Source of the DNA: Dorea_A sp016295505
GTDB lineage: Bacteria; Bacillota; Clostridia; Lachnospirales; Lachnospiraceae
NCBI RefSeq assembly: GCF_039832105.1
Contig: NZ_JBDOHS010000002.1
Span: 186,001 to 250,000 of the forward strand
Reading direction: 5' to 3'
Length of the DNA stretch: 64,000 nucleotides
Shown in pieces: positions 34,523-44,300 of this stretch. Each line of letters starts with the position of its first letter. Position 1 is the first letter of the stretch. The notes beneath the pieces are model-generated. The model did not search any database and was not told the DNA's origin. It saw only the letters and a list, made by a program, of their open reading frames with translations. Position numbers and translations under genes: made by a program.

Positions 34523-35704
34523 TTAGATTGCTTTTGCTCCATCGCCGATATCTACGACATAAAATTCTGCTTTGTGTCCGACTTTTTCTTCATAGGCTTT
34601 TCCTATCTCATCTACGAACCTTTCTACCGTATCATTCTTTACAATGCTGACGGTGCATCCGCCGAATCCACCGCCCGTAATTCTGGAGCCCAATACATGC
34701 GGCATTGCCTGCGCAAGATCAACCAGAATATCAATCTCCTTACAGGAAACTTCATAATCATCTCTGAGTGATGTATGTGATGCATTCATGAGCTGTCCAA
34801 ACAGCTCTATGTCCTGATTCTTAAGCGCTTCTACCGCCCGCAGTGTTCTCTGATTCTCATACACTGCATGCTTTGCACGTTTTCTTCTTACCGGATCCTT
34901 AATTGCCTGTTTATAAGTCTCAAACTCCTCTTCTGTAAGATCTCCAAGTGTCTGAATCTCTGTTACTTCCTTCAGTTCCTTCAGGGCAGTCTCACATTCA
35001 TTTCGTCTGTCGTTATACGCAGAATTCACCAGACTGTGCTTTACTTTGCTGTTGGCAATTACAATCTTTGCATCATTCAGGATAACCGGAGCATATTCAT
35101 AATGCAGGGTATTGGTATCCAGGAAGATTGCATGATCTTTCTTACCCATAGCGCTTGCAAACTGATCCATGATTCCACAATTACATCCGTTAAAATTATT
35201 CTCAGAGTCCTGACCGATCAGGGCAATATCTACCATGGAAACTTCATCAAACCCAAATGTATCTCTCAGAATGATTCCTGTAAGGACTTCCAGAGATGCA
35301 GATGATGACAGTCCCGATCCATTCGGAATATTTCCACAGATCAGAATATCCATTCCTGCAGGTATGTGATATCCTCTTTTTTCAAATGCCCACATCACTC
35401 CCTTAGGATAATTGGTCCATCCCGCCTTTTTTTCCGGCACCAGTTCATCCAGACTCGATGCAATGATCCCGGCTTTTTCAAAATTCACAGAATAAAATCT
35501 CAGCTTTCGGTCTTCCCTTTTTCTTACGATTCCATAAGTTCCAAGTGTCAGTGCACACGGAAATACATGTCCGCCATTATAATCTGTGTGTTCTCCAATC
35601 AGATTCACTCTTCCCGGTGCAAAATAAGCAGATATCTCACCGCCGTTTCCATACAGTTCCACAAATTTCTGAATCAACTGATCTTTCACTTTTTTATCCT
35701 CCAT
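34523..35704 (-). CDS. galK: galactokinase
   Basis: A 393-residue GHMP kinase. The galactokinase signature GRVNLIGEHTDYNGGHVFP is near residue 30, the ATP loop is NGSGLSSSASLEV, and the third GHMP motif is SRITGGGFGGCTVSIV. It phosphorylates galactose at C1. The start is ambiguous: ATG 35704 follows a weak AAGGGA, while a GTG at codon 6 sits 8 bases after GGAGG. It is transcribed away from the AraC-type regulator, with galT next. Confidence 0.94.
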   Translation of the reverse strand: MEDKKVKDQLIQKFVELYGNGGEISAYFAPGRVNLIGEHTDYNGGHVFPCALTLGTYGIVRKREDRKLRFYSVNFEKAGIIASSLDELVPEKKAGWTNYPKGVMWAFEKRGYHIPAGMDILICGNIPNGSGLSSSASLEVLTGIILRDTFGFDEVSMVDIALIGQDSENNFNGCNCGIMDQFASAMGKKDHAIFLDTNTLHYEYAPVILNDAKIVIANSKVKHSLVNSAYNDRRNECETALKELKEVTEIQTLGDLTEEEFETYKQAIKDPVRRKRAKHAVYENQRTLRAVEALKNQDIELFGQLMNASHTSLRDDYEVSCKEIDILVDLAQAMPHVLGSRITGGGFGGCTVSIVKNDTVERFVDEIGKAYEEKVGHKAEFYVVDIGDGAKAI

Positions 35705-35830
35705 TCAATGAATTTCCCTTGCATATACATATCATCTAATTTATGATTATAATGAGAACATAATCATACAGCAATAAATATATTGGACAGATTTATAAGA
35801 ATATTGAGATTATCATATTGGGAGGATATT

Positions 35831-36718
35831 ATGCAGATCAACATAGAAAAAAACCAGAAAGAAAACAAACAGCATGGGAATTATTCATTTCCTGTCCATA
35901 TCAGTCCCGAAGCGATTCAGTTTTATGAGCAGGGTTCTTTTATGTGGCACTGGCATCCGGAGATTGAACTGACCTGGTTCATATCCGGACAGATGGAATA
36001 CTGTGTAAATGACAAAAAATATATACTTTCCGCCGGTGAAGGACTGTTCTGTAACTGCAATGCCCTGCACTCAGGATATATGCTGGACAGTCAGGACTGC
36101 AACTACATCTCTGTCACTTTCCATCCCCGCTTTATCTATGGCTATGAAAACAGTCTGATTCAGACAAAATATATGGATTTTATCACTTCCAATGCGTCCT
36201 GGGCTTCCCTGAAACTGGATCCAAAGACACCCTGGCAGCAGAATGTCCTTGAACAGATTCAGACCATTTATCAATTATCGCTGAATCCTCCGGTGGATTA
36301 TGAACTCCGGATTCACATGCTTCTTACTTCTGTCTGGCAGAATCTTTATCACTATTACTCCTCCATCCCTTCTGATGTCTCTCCTGATTCAAAACACCTG
36401 GACCGTCTCCGCAGTATTATGTCTTACGTTCAGGAGCATTCCATGGAAGATCTCTGTCTGGACGATATTGCGGACCATGTAAATATCTGCAAAAGCGAAT
36501 GCTGCAGGTTCTTTAAAAAACACATGAAAATGACGATATTCGATTATCTGCTTTCGCTTCGGATCCAGAACAGTCTTCCACTGCTGATGAGTGGAGATAG
36601 TATCACAAAAATCGCTGATACGGTCGGGTTTTCCACCCCTGCTTACTATGGACAGATATTCAAAAGATACATGGGCTGTTCTCCCAGTCAGTATCGTAAA
36701 AATCATTTATCTCCATAA
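35831..36718 (+). CDS. AraC-family regulator, likely of galKT
   Basis: A 295-residue regulator with an N-terminal cupin ligand domain (MWHWHPEIELTWFISG) and a C-terminal AraC double helix-turn-helix (LDDIADHVNICKSECCRFFKKH and ITKIADTVGFSTPAYYGQIFKR, each shortened here by family register). Start ATG 35831 follows GGGAGG by 5 bases; an ATG in the same frame at 35783 lacks a site. Divergent orientation from galK suggests it controls galKT in response to a sugar, not proven. Confidence 0.88.
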   Translation: MQINIEKNQKENKQHGNYSFPVHISPEAIQFYEQGSFMWHWHPEIELTWFISGQMEYCVNDKKYILSAGEGLFCNCNALHSGYMLDSQDCNYISVTFHPRFIYGYENSLIQTKYMDFITSNASWASLKLDPKTPWQQNVLEQIQTIYQLSLNPPVDYELRIHMLLTSVWQNLYHYYSSIPSDVSPDSKHLDRLRSIMSYVQEHSMEDLCLDDIADHVNICKSECCRFFKKHMKMTIFDYLLSLRIQNSLPLLMSGDSITKIADTVGFSTPAYYGQIFKRYMGCSPSQYRKNHLSP

Positions 36719-36840
36719 CAATATCTTTTCCCAAAAACTGGACTGGTCATTTTCCACATAATTGGCCCTTTATCTCATTCCAGAATTATTGTAAAGTATC
36801 CTCAATTACAGAATTACTTAACAGAAAAGAGGAATGAACC

Positions 36841-37371
36841 ATGAATACGAACTTAAAGAAAATTATAATGACTGCACTGTTTGCAGCACTTGCCTGTGTT
36901 GCAACCATGTCTATACGGATCCCGACCCCAGGAACCAACGGATATATTCATCCAGGTGACGCAGTTGTCATCTTGTCCGGTGTGATCCTTGGACCTGTAT
37001 GGGGGATGGTTGCAGGCGGAATCGGATCGGCCCTTGCTGATCTGATCGGCGGATATTTTATCTATGTACCTATCACACTTGTGATCAAGGGTCTGATTGC
37101 TCTGATTGCAGGAGTCATCTACCAGAGGATCGGTAAAACATCAAAAAGCCGTTATACTGCAGTGATTCTTGGCGGCGTAACAGATATCATTCTGGTTGCC
37201 GGCGGATATTTCCTGTGCGAATCCTTTATGTACGGTGTTTCAGGCGCTGCGGCAAGTATCCCTGCCAATATCATCCAGGGAGTCGGTGGTCTGATCATTG
37301 CCTGCATACTCTATCCTGCACTGATTTCGATCCCTGATATCCGACGTACAGCATATGAAGTTCATCAATAA
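36841..37371 (+). CDS. ECF transporter S component, orphan
   Basis: A 176-residue, six-helix membrane protein of the ECF S-component fold. It has an N-terminal MTALFAALACVATMSIRI helix and GYIHPGDAVVILSGVILGP, followed by WGMVAGGIGSALADLIGG and the Ala-rich packing helices that dock to EcfT. No ATPase or T component is adjacent, so it presumably shares the EcfA1A2T module at 51.9-54.4 kb (group II organisation). I see no riboswitch in the 120 bases upstream, and the vitamin or precursor carried is unknown. Confidence 0.85.
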   Translation: MNTNLKKIIMTALFAALACVATMSIRIPTPGTNGYIHPGDAVVILSGVILGPVWGMVAGGIGSALADLIGGYFIYVPITLVIKGLIALIAGVIYQRIGKTSKSRYTAVILGGVTDIILVAGGYFLCESFMYGVSGAAASIPANIIQGVGGLIIACILYPALISIPDIRRTAYEVHQ

Positions 37372-37408
37372 AAGATTCTTCTTTACAATACGTTTGAATC
37401 CCCGGAAG

Positions 37409-37457
37409 AAGGGACTGCCGTAAAAAACAACATCTGTCTTTTACGGCAGTCCCTTTT
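37409..37457. terminator. bidirectional terminator
   Basis: AAGGGACTGCCGTAAAA and TTTTACGGCAGTCCCTT form a 17-bp stem with a short loop, A/T tracts on both sides. It ends the S-component gene (+) and the alanine symporter (-). Confidence 0.92.
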
Positions 37458-37466
37458 CCGTTTCCT

Positions 37467-38852
37467 CTATATTTTTTTACTCGATTCATAATCTTTCAGG
37501 GCCTGAAGCGCCTGTCCGGACATTGCATACAGGGCAATCAGATTAAAAATTGTCATAAGCCCGATTCCTACATCTCCCAGATCCCATACAACTGTATAAG
37601 CTGCAAGTCCTCCGACAAATAGCATAATCAGCGCAAGAATTTTATAAGCTGTCTGGAAACTCCATTTGTTGCCAAACAGATAAGCAACATTTGATCTGGC
37701 ATAAAACAAAATCCCTATAAATGTGGAAAAACTGAATAATCCTAATGTAATTGCAATAAAAATAACTCCAAAATTCCCAAGATGGTACTGTAGGGCTGCC
37801 TGCAAAAGATCCATTCCTGCAAGTCCATCTGTCACATTTTCCGGAACCAGAAGCATGATCATTGCTGTACAGCTGCAGATCACAATTGTATCGATAAAAA
37901 CTCCAAGTGCCTGAACCAGGCCAATTTCCACCGGATGATCACTCTGAGCCGCTGCTGCCGCACAGGGCGCTGATCCGGAGCCCGCTTCATTGGAAAACAA
38001 TCCACGCTTCACTCCGTTCATGATCACCGCTCCGAATCCCCCTGCCACCGCCTGTCGGATTCCGAAAGCCTCTGAAAATATTCTTTCGAATACAACCGGA
38101 AGATGTGAAAAATTCGTCACAATAATAAACAGCGTAATCAGAAAATAACATCCCGCCATAACCGGAACCATAATATCCAGTACTTTCACCGTAGCATCTT
38201 TTCGCAATACAATAATTGCTGCCAGAATCACCAGAAGAACTGTCGTATAAATCGGTGGAATCTGAAATGCATTGGCGAACGCAGAAGTAACAGAATTGCT
38301 GATCACCTGACTGATTCCGCACCAACAGATCAGACCGGACACCGCAAATAAAACTGCAAGCACAGAATGTTTCAGCTTTTTTCCCTTCTTCTGTTCTGCA
38401 TAATGATGAATATAATAAGCCGGTCCTCCATGGTAACCTCCATATAACGGATCTTCTTCTTTATGCAGCTGTGCAAGCGTCGCCTCAACAAATGCCGTCG
38501 ATGATCCCAGAAGTGCTGTCAGCCACATCCAGAAGACTGCACCTGCCCCTCCGGCGGATATTGCTGCAACAACTCCAACCAGATTTCCCATTCCAACCCT
38601 TGTAGCCGTCGACACAATCAACGTCTGCAGCGATGAGAGGGCACTGTTCTGCTGCTTTTTCCCTGTCAGAGACCTGACCATATCCGGGAACAGTCGAATC
38701 GGAAGACATCTGGTACGAACCGTAAAATAAATCCCTGTCGGTATCAGTAAAATAACCAGAAGCGAAAGTCCCAGACTTTCGCCTCCCGGAAGTGGAATCG
38801 ATACAATATCTCCCCACAATAATGCATATATTTTTTCAATTAGTATTGTCAT
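37467..38852 (-). CDS. sodium:alanine symporter family (AGCS) transporter
   Basis: A 461-residue amino-acid/cation symporter of the AGCS (DagA/AlsT) family. Family blocks are VGMGNLVGVVAAISAGGAGA, VFWMWLTALLGSSTAFVEATL and SNEAGSGSAPCAAAAAQSDHP. It imports alanine or glycine with Na+. The decayed ornithine-cyclodeaminase/alanine-dehydrogenase-type gene 124 bp upstream suggests the pair once formed an amino-acid utilisation unit. A nine-codon open frame with its own GGAG (38927 region, MFGNDEKGV) precedes the start but has no clear role. Confidence 0.9.
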   Translation of the reverse strand: MTILIEKIYALLWGDIVSIPLPGGESLGLSLLVILLIPTGIYFTVRTRCLPIRLFPDMVRSLTGKKQQNSALSSLQTLIVSTATRVGMGNLVGVVAAISAGGAGAVFWMWLTALLGSSTAFVEATLAQLHKEEDPLYGGYHGGPAYYIHHYAEQKKGKKLKHSVLAVLFAVSGLICWCGISQVISNSVTSAFANAFQIPPIYTTVLLVILAAIIVLRKDATVKVLDIMVPVMAGCYFLITLFIIVTNFSHLPVVFERIFSEAFGIRQAVAGGFGAVIMNGVKRGLFSNEAGSGSAPCAAAAAQSDHPVEIGLVQALGVFIDTIVICSCTAMIMLLVPENVTDGLAGMDLLQAALQYHLGNFGVIFIAITLGLFSFSTFIGILFYARSNVAYLFGNKWSFQTAYKILALIMLFVGGLAAYTVVWDLGDVGIGLMTIFNLIALYAMSGQALQALKDYESSKKI

Positions 38853-38976
38853 CTTATCTCTTATACTCCTTTTTCATCATTCCCAAACATGATATTCCTG
38901 CTCTCCTTCAATGAAAGACACAGCTCAGACAAAATATAAGAACATAATAACATAACCTGCTATTGCTGTACAGCTA

Positions 38977-39159
38977 TTAACCCCACTGAATTCCTACGCC
39001 TGCTTCCACTGCTTTATCATAAATCTCTCTTGCAGCCACCAGATCCTGTGTTGCCACTCCAGCCGTCTCGAATACAATGATCTCATCGTCGTTTTCACGT
39101 CCTGCCAGTTCCCCTTTGATCACATTTCCAAGATCTCCTGCTACACTCAAATTTTTAGA
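38977..39159 (-). pseudogene. 3' remnant of ornithine cyclodeaminase/mu-crystallin family gene
   Basis: On the minus strand the final ~58 codons read VAGDLGNVIKGELAGREN, DDEIIVFETAGVATQDLVAA and REIYDKAVEAGVGIQWG followed by TAA. This is the C-terminal part of ornithine cyclodeaminase / alanine dehydrogenase family proteins. Upstream of 39150 the homology stops abruptly at stops (TAA in frame), so the 5' four-fifths is gone. The rest of 38853-39300 holds the upstream region of the symporter and the promoter of the next gene. Confidence 0.75.
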
Positions 39160-39235
39160 TTACATAAAGCAATGGAGTTATGAAAATCTTGAATAAGCTC
39201 AGAATTGACAGAATGTTTAGAATTTAATTTTACAG

Positions 39236-39264
39236 TTGAAACACTGTATACTTCCTGATATAAT
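39236..39264 (+). promoter_or_regulatory. strong sigma-A promoter of the coiled-coil protein gene
   Basis: TTGAAA (39236-39241), a 17-base spacer and a consensus TATAAT (39259-39264), with AGGAGG 7 bases before the ATG at 39301. Confidence 0.85.
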
Positions 39265-39300
39265 TTTTTTACACAATCAATAATAGCAGGAGGTGATACA

Positions 39301-39750
39301 ATGACCAACAACGAACTATTACAATCCCTTACCGTTCTACTCGATCAGAAGTTTGCTGAGCAAGAGGCCAGGTTCGATCAGAAGTTTGCCGAGCAGGAAA
39401 TCAGATTCGATCAGAAGTTTGCCGGGCAGGACGCCAGATTCGATCAAAAGTTTGCCGAGCAGGACGCCAGATTTGATCAGAAATTTGCCGAACAGGATTT
39501 TCGGCTCAAGGATTTCCTGGACGAACGTTTTGAAGCAAATAATCAATATCTTTTAAACACAATCCTGAAAGAAGTAGATCTGGTACAGGAAAAAACTAAT
39601 CTTCACTTTGCTCGTATTGAAGAACGCCTGGATCGTCTGGAAGCAACAATGAGAACTATAAAACTCGATGCTGATACGATTCCTCTTCTGGAACGTCGAA
39701 TATCACATCTGGAACAACGAGTTGACCAAATCGAAGAAAAAATATCATAA
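39301..39750 (+). CDS. hypothetical repeat coiled-coil protein
   Basis: A 149-residue protein not recognised as a named family. After MTNNELLQSLTVLL, five consecutive 11-residue repeats of the form DQKFAEQDARF occupy residues 15-69. They are followed by a helical region and a second coiled coil (LERRISHLEQRVDQIEEKIS). Eleven-residue periodicity suits a right-handed or mixed coiled coil. No signal peptide or membrane helix is visible. A near-consensus promoter, a perfect ribosome site and its own terminator make it an independent, probably well expressed gene. Confidence 0.75.
   Translation: MTNNELLQSLTVLLDQKFAEQEARFDQKFAEQEIRFDQKFAGQDARFDQKFAEQDARFDQKFAEQDFRLKDFLDERFEANNQYLLNTILKEVDLVQEKTNLHFARIEERLDRLEATMRTIKLDADTIPLLERRISHLEQRVDQIEEKIS
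39343..39507 (+). repeat. five 33-bp in-frame tandem repeats
   Basis: Units starting GATCAGAAGTTTGCCGAGCA at 39343, 39376, 39409, 39442 and 39475, 33 bp each, the last more diverged. High DNA identity among the middle units suggests recent expansion by slippage or recombination, and copy number may vary between strains. Confidence 0.93.
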
Positions 39751-39752
39751 AA

Positions 39753-39786
39753 ACTGGTGTAATAATCTCGCAACTATTACACCAGT
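39753..39786. terminator. bidirectional terminator
   Basis: ACTGGTGTAATA and TATTACACCAGT pair perfectly around a 10-base loop, with A-tract before and CCTTTC after. It lies between the coiled-coil gene (+) and the NSS transporter (-). Confidence 0.85.
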
Positions 39787-39791
39787 CCTTT

Positions 39792-41264
39792 CTACTTATC
39801 AGATTTTCTTTTCCCCGATAACCATGCACAACACAGCACAAATCCCAAAAGAAATACGGCGATTGCCATCCAGATACTCATTGTCATTTTTCCCATACCG
39901 GCAAACTTATCATAATACCCCTTCAAATATATCACAATAATAATCAGTGGCAATATATATGCAGTATACCCTCTCATCAACGCTGGAAATCGGATTCCCT
40001 TTCCGGTATTGACCTCTTTCAGAAACGGTTCCCATCCCCAGCCATTTTTTCCGGTACAGAATAATACATACCCCAGGCTTCCCAAAGGAAGAAGATTATT
40101 GGATACTATAAAATCTTCCAGATCCATGATATTCGAACCGTTTCCCAGTGGCTCAAATCCGGCTAATACATTGAAGCCCAGTACACATGGCATACTAAGC
40201 AAAATAATCAGAATCGCACTCACAAATGTACTCTTTTTTCTGGACCACTGAAACAGATCCATATCAAACGAAATAATATTCTCAAACACTGCGACAATCG
40301 TTGAAAAAGCCGCAAATGTCAAAAACAGGAAAAATAAAGCTCCCCAGATCCGGCCTCCTGGTATCTGCGCAAAAATATTCGGAATAGTGATAAATATCAG
40401 ACTCGGTCCTGCTCCCGGCTCTATTCCAAACGAAAAACACGCAGGAATAATAATAAACCCTGCCATCAATGCAACAAATGTGTCTAGTGCCGTAATACTG
40501 ATTGCCTCGCCAGTCAGACTTCTGGAATCATCCATATAACTTCCAAAGATCAGCATTGCTCCAATACCAATAGAAAGCGTAAAAAACGCCTGACTCATTG
40601 CTCCAAATACCACATTGCCAATGCCGATTTCCAACATTCTTGAAAAGTCCGGCACCAGGTAAAAGCGGATTCCTTCTACTGCACCATCCATAAAAACAGA
40701 GTGAACTGCCAGCACAACCATAATCACCAGAAGAGCTGACATCATCCCCTTCGAAACACGTTCTATCCCTTTTTGAATTCCAAACAGACAAACCACAAAG
40801 CCAATTACACAGATAAGAGTGGTCCAAAAAGCCATGGTTGGAAGATTATCCAGCATTTCCGAAAAAGCTTTCGCCACCTGACCTGCATCCGCTCCGACAA
40901 AGTCACCTCTGACACTGCGAAAACAATAATACATCATCCATCCGCCAACCGTTGTATAAAACATCATAAGAAGATAACTTCCTATAATGCCAATCCATTT
41001 CGTAATATGCCAATGGGTGCCCTCCGGTTCCAGTGTTTCAAATGCCGCAGCAACACTGTGACGACTTGCGCGACCTACTGCAAATTCACAGACCAGAACG
41101 GGAATCCCCAAAACTATTAAAAAAAGCAAATAAATCAATATAAATGCCGCTCCTCCGAACTCTCCACACATATATGGGAACTTCCATACATTTCCAATTC
41201 CAATTGCACATCCTGCAGAAACAAGAATAAATCCCAGACGTGAGCCAAAATTCTCTCTTTTCAT
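39792..41264 (-). CDS. NSS-family sodium-dependent amino acid transporter
   Basis: A 490-residue neurotransmitter:sodium symporter (SNF) family protein with about 12 helices. TM1 contains the Na+/substrate site SAGCAIGIGNVWKFPYMCGE, and GGAAFILIYLLFLIVLGIPVL forms TM2. The conserved GIGAMLIFGSYMDD lies in the TM6-7 region. Likely substrates are amino acids (tryptophan, tyrosine or branched chain). It is intact, in contrast with the damaged relative at 45.3-46.6 kb on the other side of nifJ. Confidence 0.9.
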   Translation of the reverse strand: MKRENFGSRLGFILVSAGCAIGIGNVWKFPYMCGEFGGAAFILIYLLFLIVLGIPVLVCEFAVGRASRHSVAAAFETLEPEGTHWHITKWIGIIGSYLLMMFYTTVGGWMMYYCFRSVRGDFVGADAGQVAKAFSEMLDNLPTMAFWTTLICVIGFVVCLFGIQKGIERVSKGMMSALLVIMVVLAVHSVFMDGAVEGIRFYLVPDFSRMLEIGIGNVVFGAMSQAFFTLSIGIGAMLIFGSYMDDSRSLTGEAISITALDTFVALMAGFIIIPACFSFGIEPGAGPSLIFITIPNIFAQIPGGRIWGALFFLFLTFAAFSTIVAVFENIISFDMDLFQWSRKKSTFVSAILIILLSMPCVLGFNVLAGFEPLGNGSNIMDLEDFIVSNNLLPLGSLGYVLFCTGKNGWGWEPFLKEVNTGKGIRFPALMRGYTAYILPLIIIVIYLKGYYDKFAGMGKMTMSIWMAIAVFLLGFVLCCAWLSGKRKSDK

Positions 41265-41342
41265 GTATTACCCTCTCTTTTCACATCATATAACAACAAG
41301 TATACTCATATAGATGTAAGATGGCAAGGAATAATTACGCAC

Positions 41343-41376
41343 GAAAAAAAAGAGCGGCTGCTTTCGCAACCGCCCT
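41343..41376 (-). terminator. nifJ terminator
   Basis: On the minus strand GGGCGGTTGC, GAAA loop, GCAGCCGCTC then TTTTTTTT, 22 bases after the nifJ stop codon. Confidence 0.9.
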
Positions 41377-41398
41377 TTTATTTTCCTAAAACTGATTC

Positions 41399-44300
41399 TT
41401 ATTCTTCTCCGTACAGAGTTACCAGCTTCTTCAGATATGCATATCTTTCCATTGCTTCTGCTTCGTTTCTAGCAAACAGCTTAGCTGCTTTTTCCGGATT
41501 AGCTCTCTTCAGTGCATTATAACGAACTTCTCCGTCAAGGAATGCCTGGTAATCTTCCTGTTTAGGCTCTTTGCTGTCAAGTGTAAACTTGCCGCCTTCT
41601 GCTGCAGGATTGAATCTGAAGTTGTTCCAGTATCCACATTCTACTGCCAATGCTTCTTCAGTCTGAGCTTTGCTCATACCTTTCTTGATACCATGGTTAA
41701 TACATGGAGCATAAGCAATGATAAGTGATGGTCCCGGATAAGCCTCTGCCTCTGCAATTGCTTTAACAGTCTGATTGAAGTCAGCACCCATAGCAATCTG
41801 TGCTACGTATACATAACCATAGCTCATTGCAATACCTGCAAGGTCTTTCTTCTTCGTCTCTTTTCCGCCTGCTGCAAACTGAGCTGTTGCACCAGTCTTA
41901 GTAGCCTTAGAAGACTGTCCACCTGTGTTAGAGTAAACCTCTGTATCGAATACCATGATGTTAATATCTTCACCACTTGCTAATACGTGGTCAACACCAC
42001 CGAATCCGATATCATAAGCCCATCCGTCACCACCGAAGATCCACTGGGATTTCTTAGCGAGGAAGTCTTTATTCTTAACGATATCTCTGCATGTATCACA
42101 ATCGCATCCTTCTAATGCTGCAACTAATTTATCTGTAGCATCTCCATTCATAACACCACAGTTGAATGTATCCAGATATTCCTGGCATGCTGCTTTTACT
42201 TCTGCCGGAGCTGCATCAGATGCTGCAACAGTCTCTACCTGCTCTTTTAATCTCTTTCTGATTGCTTTCTGAGCAAGTAACATACCATAACCAAACTCAG
42301 CATTATCTTCGAATAAGGAGTTTGCCCATGCAGGACCCTGTCCCTTTCCGTTTACGGTATATGGTGTAGACGGTGAAGAGTTACCCCAGATAGAAGAACA
42401 TCCTGTTGCATTTGCAATGTACATTCTGTCACCGAATAACTGTGTAATTAATTTAGCGTAAGGTGTTTCACCACAGCCGGCACATGCTCCTGAGAACTCT
42501 AACAATGGCTGTTTGAACTGACTTCCCTTAACAGTTTCTGGTTTGAACTTCGCAACAACTTCCGGTTTTACCTCGATCTCTCTTCCGAAATCAAAGACAT
42601 CCTGAGATGCTGCATTAGCTTCCAGATTTTCCATAACAAGAGCTTTCTCACCCTTCTTGCCCGGGCAGACATTTGCACAAGAACCACATCCTGTACAGTC
42701 AAGAGCTGATACAGTCATTGTAAACTTCAGTCCCGGCATACCGATCATAGGAATTGCCTGTGTTCCTTCCGGAGCCTTAGCAAGCTCTTCTTCTGTCAAT
42801 GCTACCGGACGGATAACTGCGTGCGGACATACATATGCACAACGGTTACACTGGATACAGTTCTCAGATTTCCATACCGGGATATCTACTGCGATACCAC
42901 GTTTCTCGTATGCTGCAGTACCAGACGGTGTAGAACCATCTACATAATCATTGAATGCAGATACCGGAAGTGAGTTACCTTCCTGTGCATTAACCTTTGC
43001 CTGAATATTCTTAACAAATGCTACGACATCATCTTTTCCACCCTTAACTTCCGGTGCAAATAAACCTTCGTCTGTGCAGGACTTCCAGGATTCCGGTACT
43101 TCTACTTCAACCACCTGTTTTGCACCAGCATCGATTGCGTCGTAGTTCATCTGTACGATCTTGTCACCTTTTCTTCCGTAAGTAGCCTTTGCAGCTTTCT
43201 TCATCAGATCAATTGCTTCTTCTTCCGGAATGATAGCAGCAAGTTTGAAGAATGCAGACTGAAGCACTGTATTGATACGTCCGCCAAGTCCGATCTCTTT
43301 ACCAATCTTGATACCGTCAATTGTATAGAATTTGATGTTGTGGTCAGCGATAAATGCCTTAACCTGTCCAGGTAAATGTTTCTCCAGACCTTCCATGTCC
43401 CATGGGCAGTTCAGAAGGAATGTACCGCCGTCAACCAATTCCTGAACCATATTATATTTATTTACATAAGAAGGATTGTGACATGCTACAAAGTTTGCTT
43501 TGTGAATCAGGTAAGTAGACTTGATTGGCTTCTTACCGAAACGCAGGTGAGACATTGTAACACCACCAGACTTCTTAGAGTCATAATCGAAGTAAGCCTG
43601 TGCATACATATCTGTATTGTCACCAATAATCTTGATAGAGTTCTTGTTTGCACCAACAGTACCGTCTGCTCCAAGACCCCAGAACTTACAGTTGATTGTT
43701 CCTTCCGGTGTAGTAACGAGAGGTGCGCCAACTTCCAGTGAAAGATTTGTTACATCATCTTCAATACCGATCGTAAATCTTTCCTTATCAACATTGTTGA
43801 ATACTGCAACGATCTGTGCAGGTGTTGTATCTTTGGAACCTAATCCGTAACGTCCACAGTTAACCGGAACAGCGTCAAACTTAGATCCTTTCAGTGCAGA
43901 AACAACGTCCAGATATAATGGCTCTCCCTGAGCTCCTGGTTCTTTTGTTCTGTCAAGTACATTGATGTATTTTACAGTATCCGGAATTACATCGATCAGT
44001 GCCTGTGCACAGAACGGTCTGTAAAGACGAACTTTAACAACACCAACTTTTTCTCCTGCTGCTGTCAGGTAATCAATAGTCTCTTCGATTGTATCACATA
44101 CAGAACCCATAGCAACGATTACTTTCTCAGCGTCCGGTGCTCCATAATAGTTGAACAGCTTATAATCTGTTCCGATCTTAGCATTTACTTTGTCCATGTA
44201 TTCCTGAACGATAGCCGGCATAGCATCGTAATATGGGTTACATGCTTCTCTTGCCTGGAAGAAGATGTCCGGATTCTGAGCGGAACCTCTCTGGCATGGA

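Noticed and set aside
39343..39507. possible CRISPR array
   Set aside because: Repeats are contiguous with no spacers and are in-frame coding units.
39337..39546. 69-residue minus-strand frame of repeats
   Set aside because: Shadow of the 33-bp repeats; the plus frame has promoter and AGGAGG.
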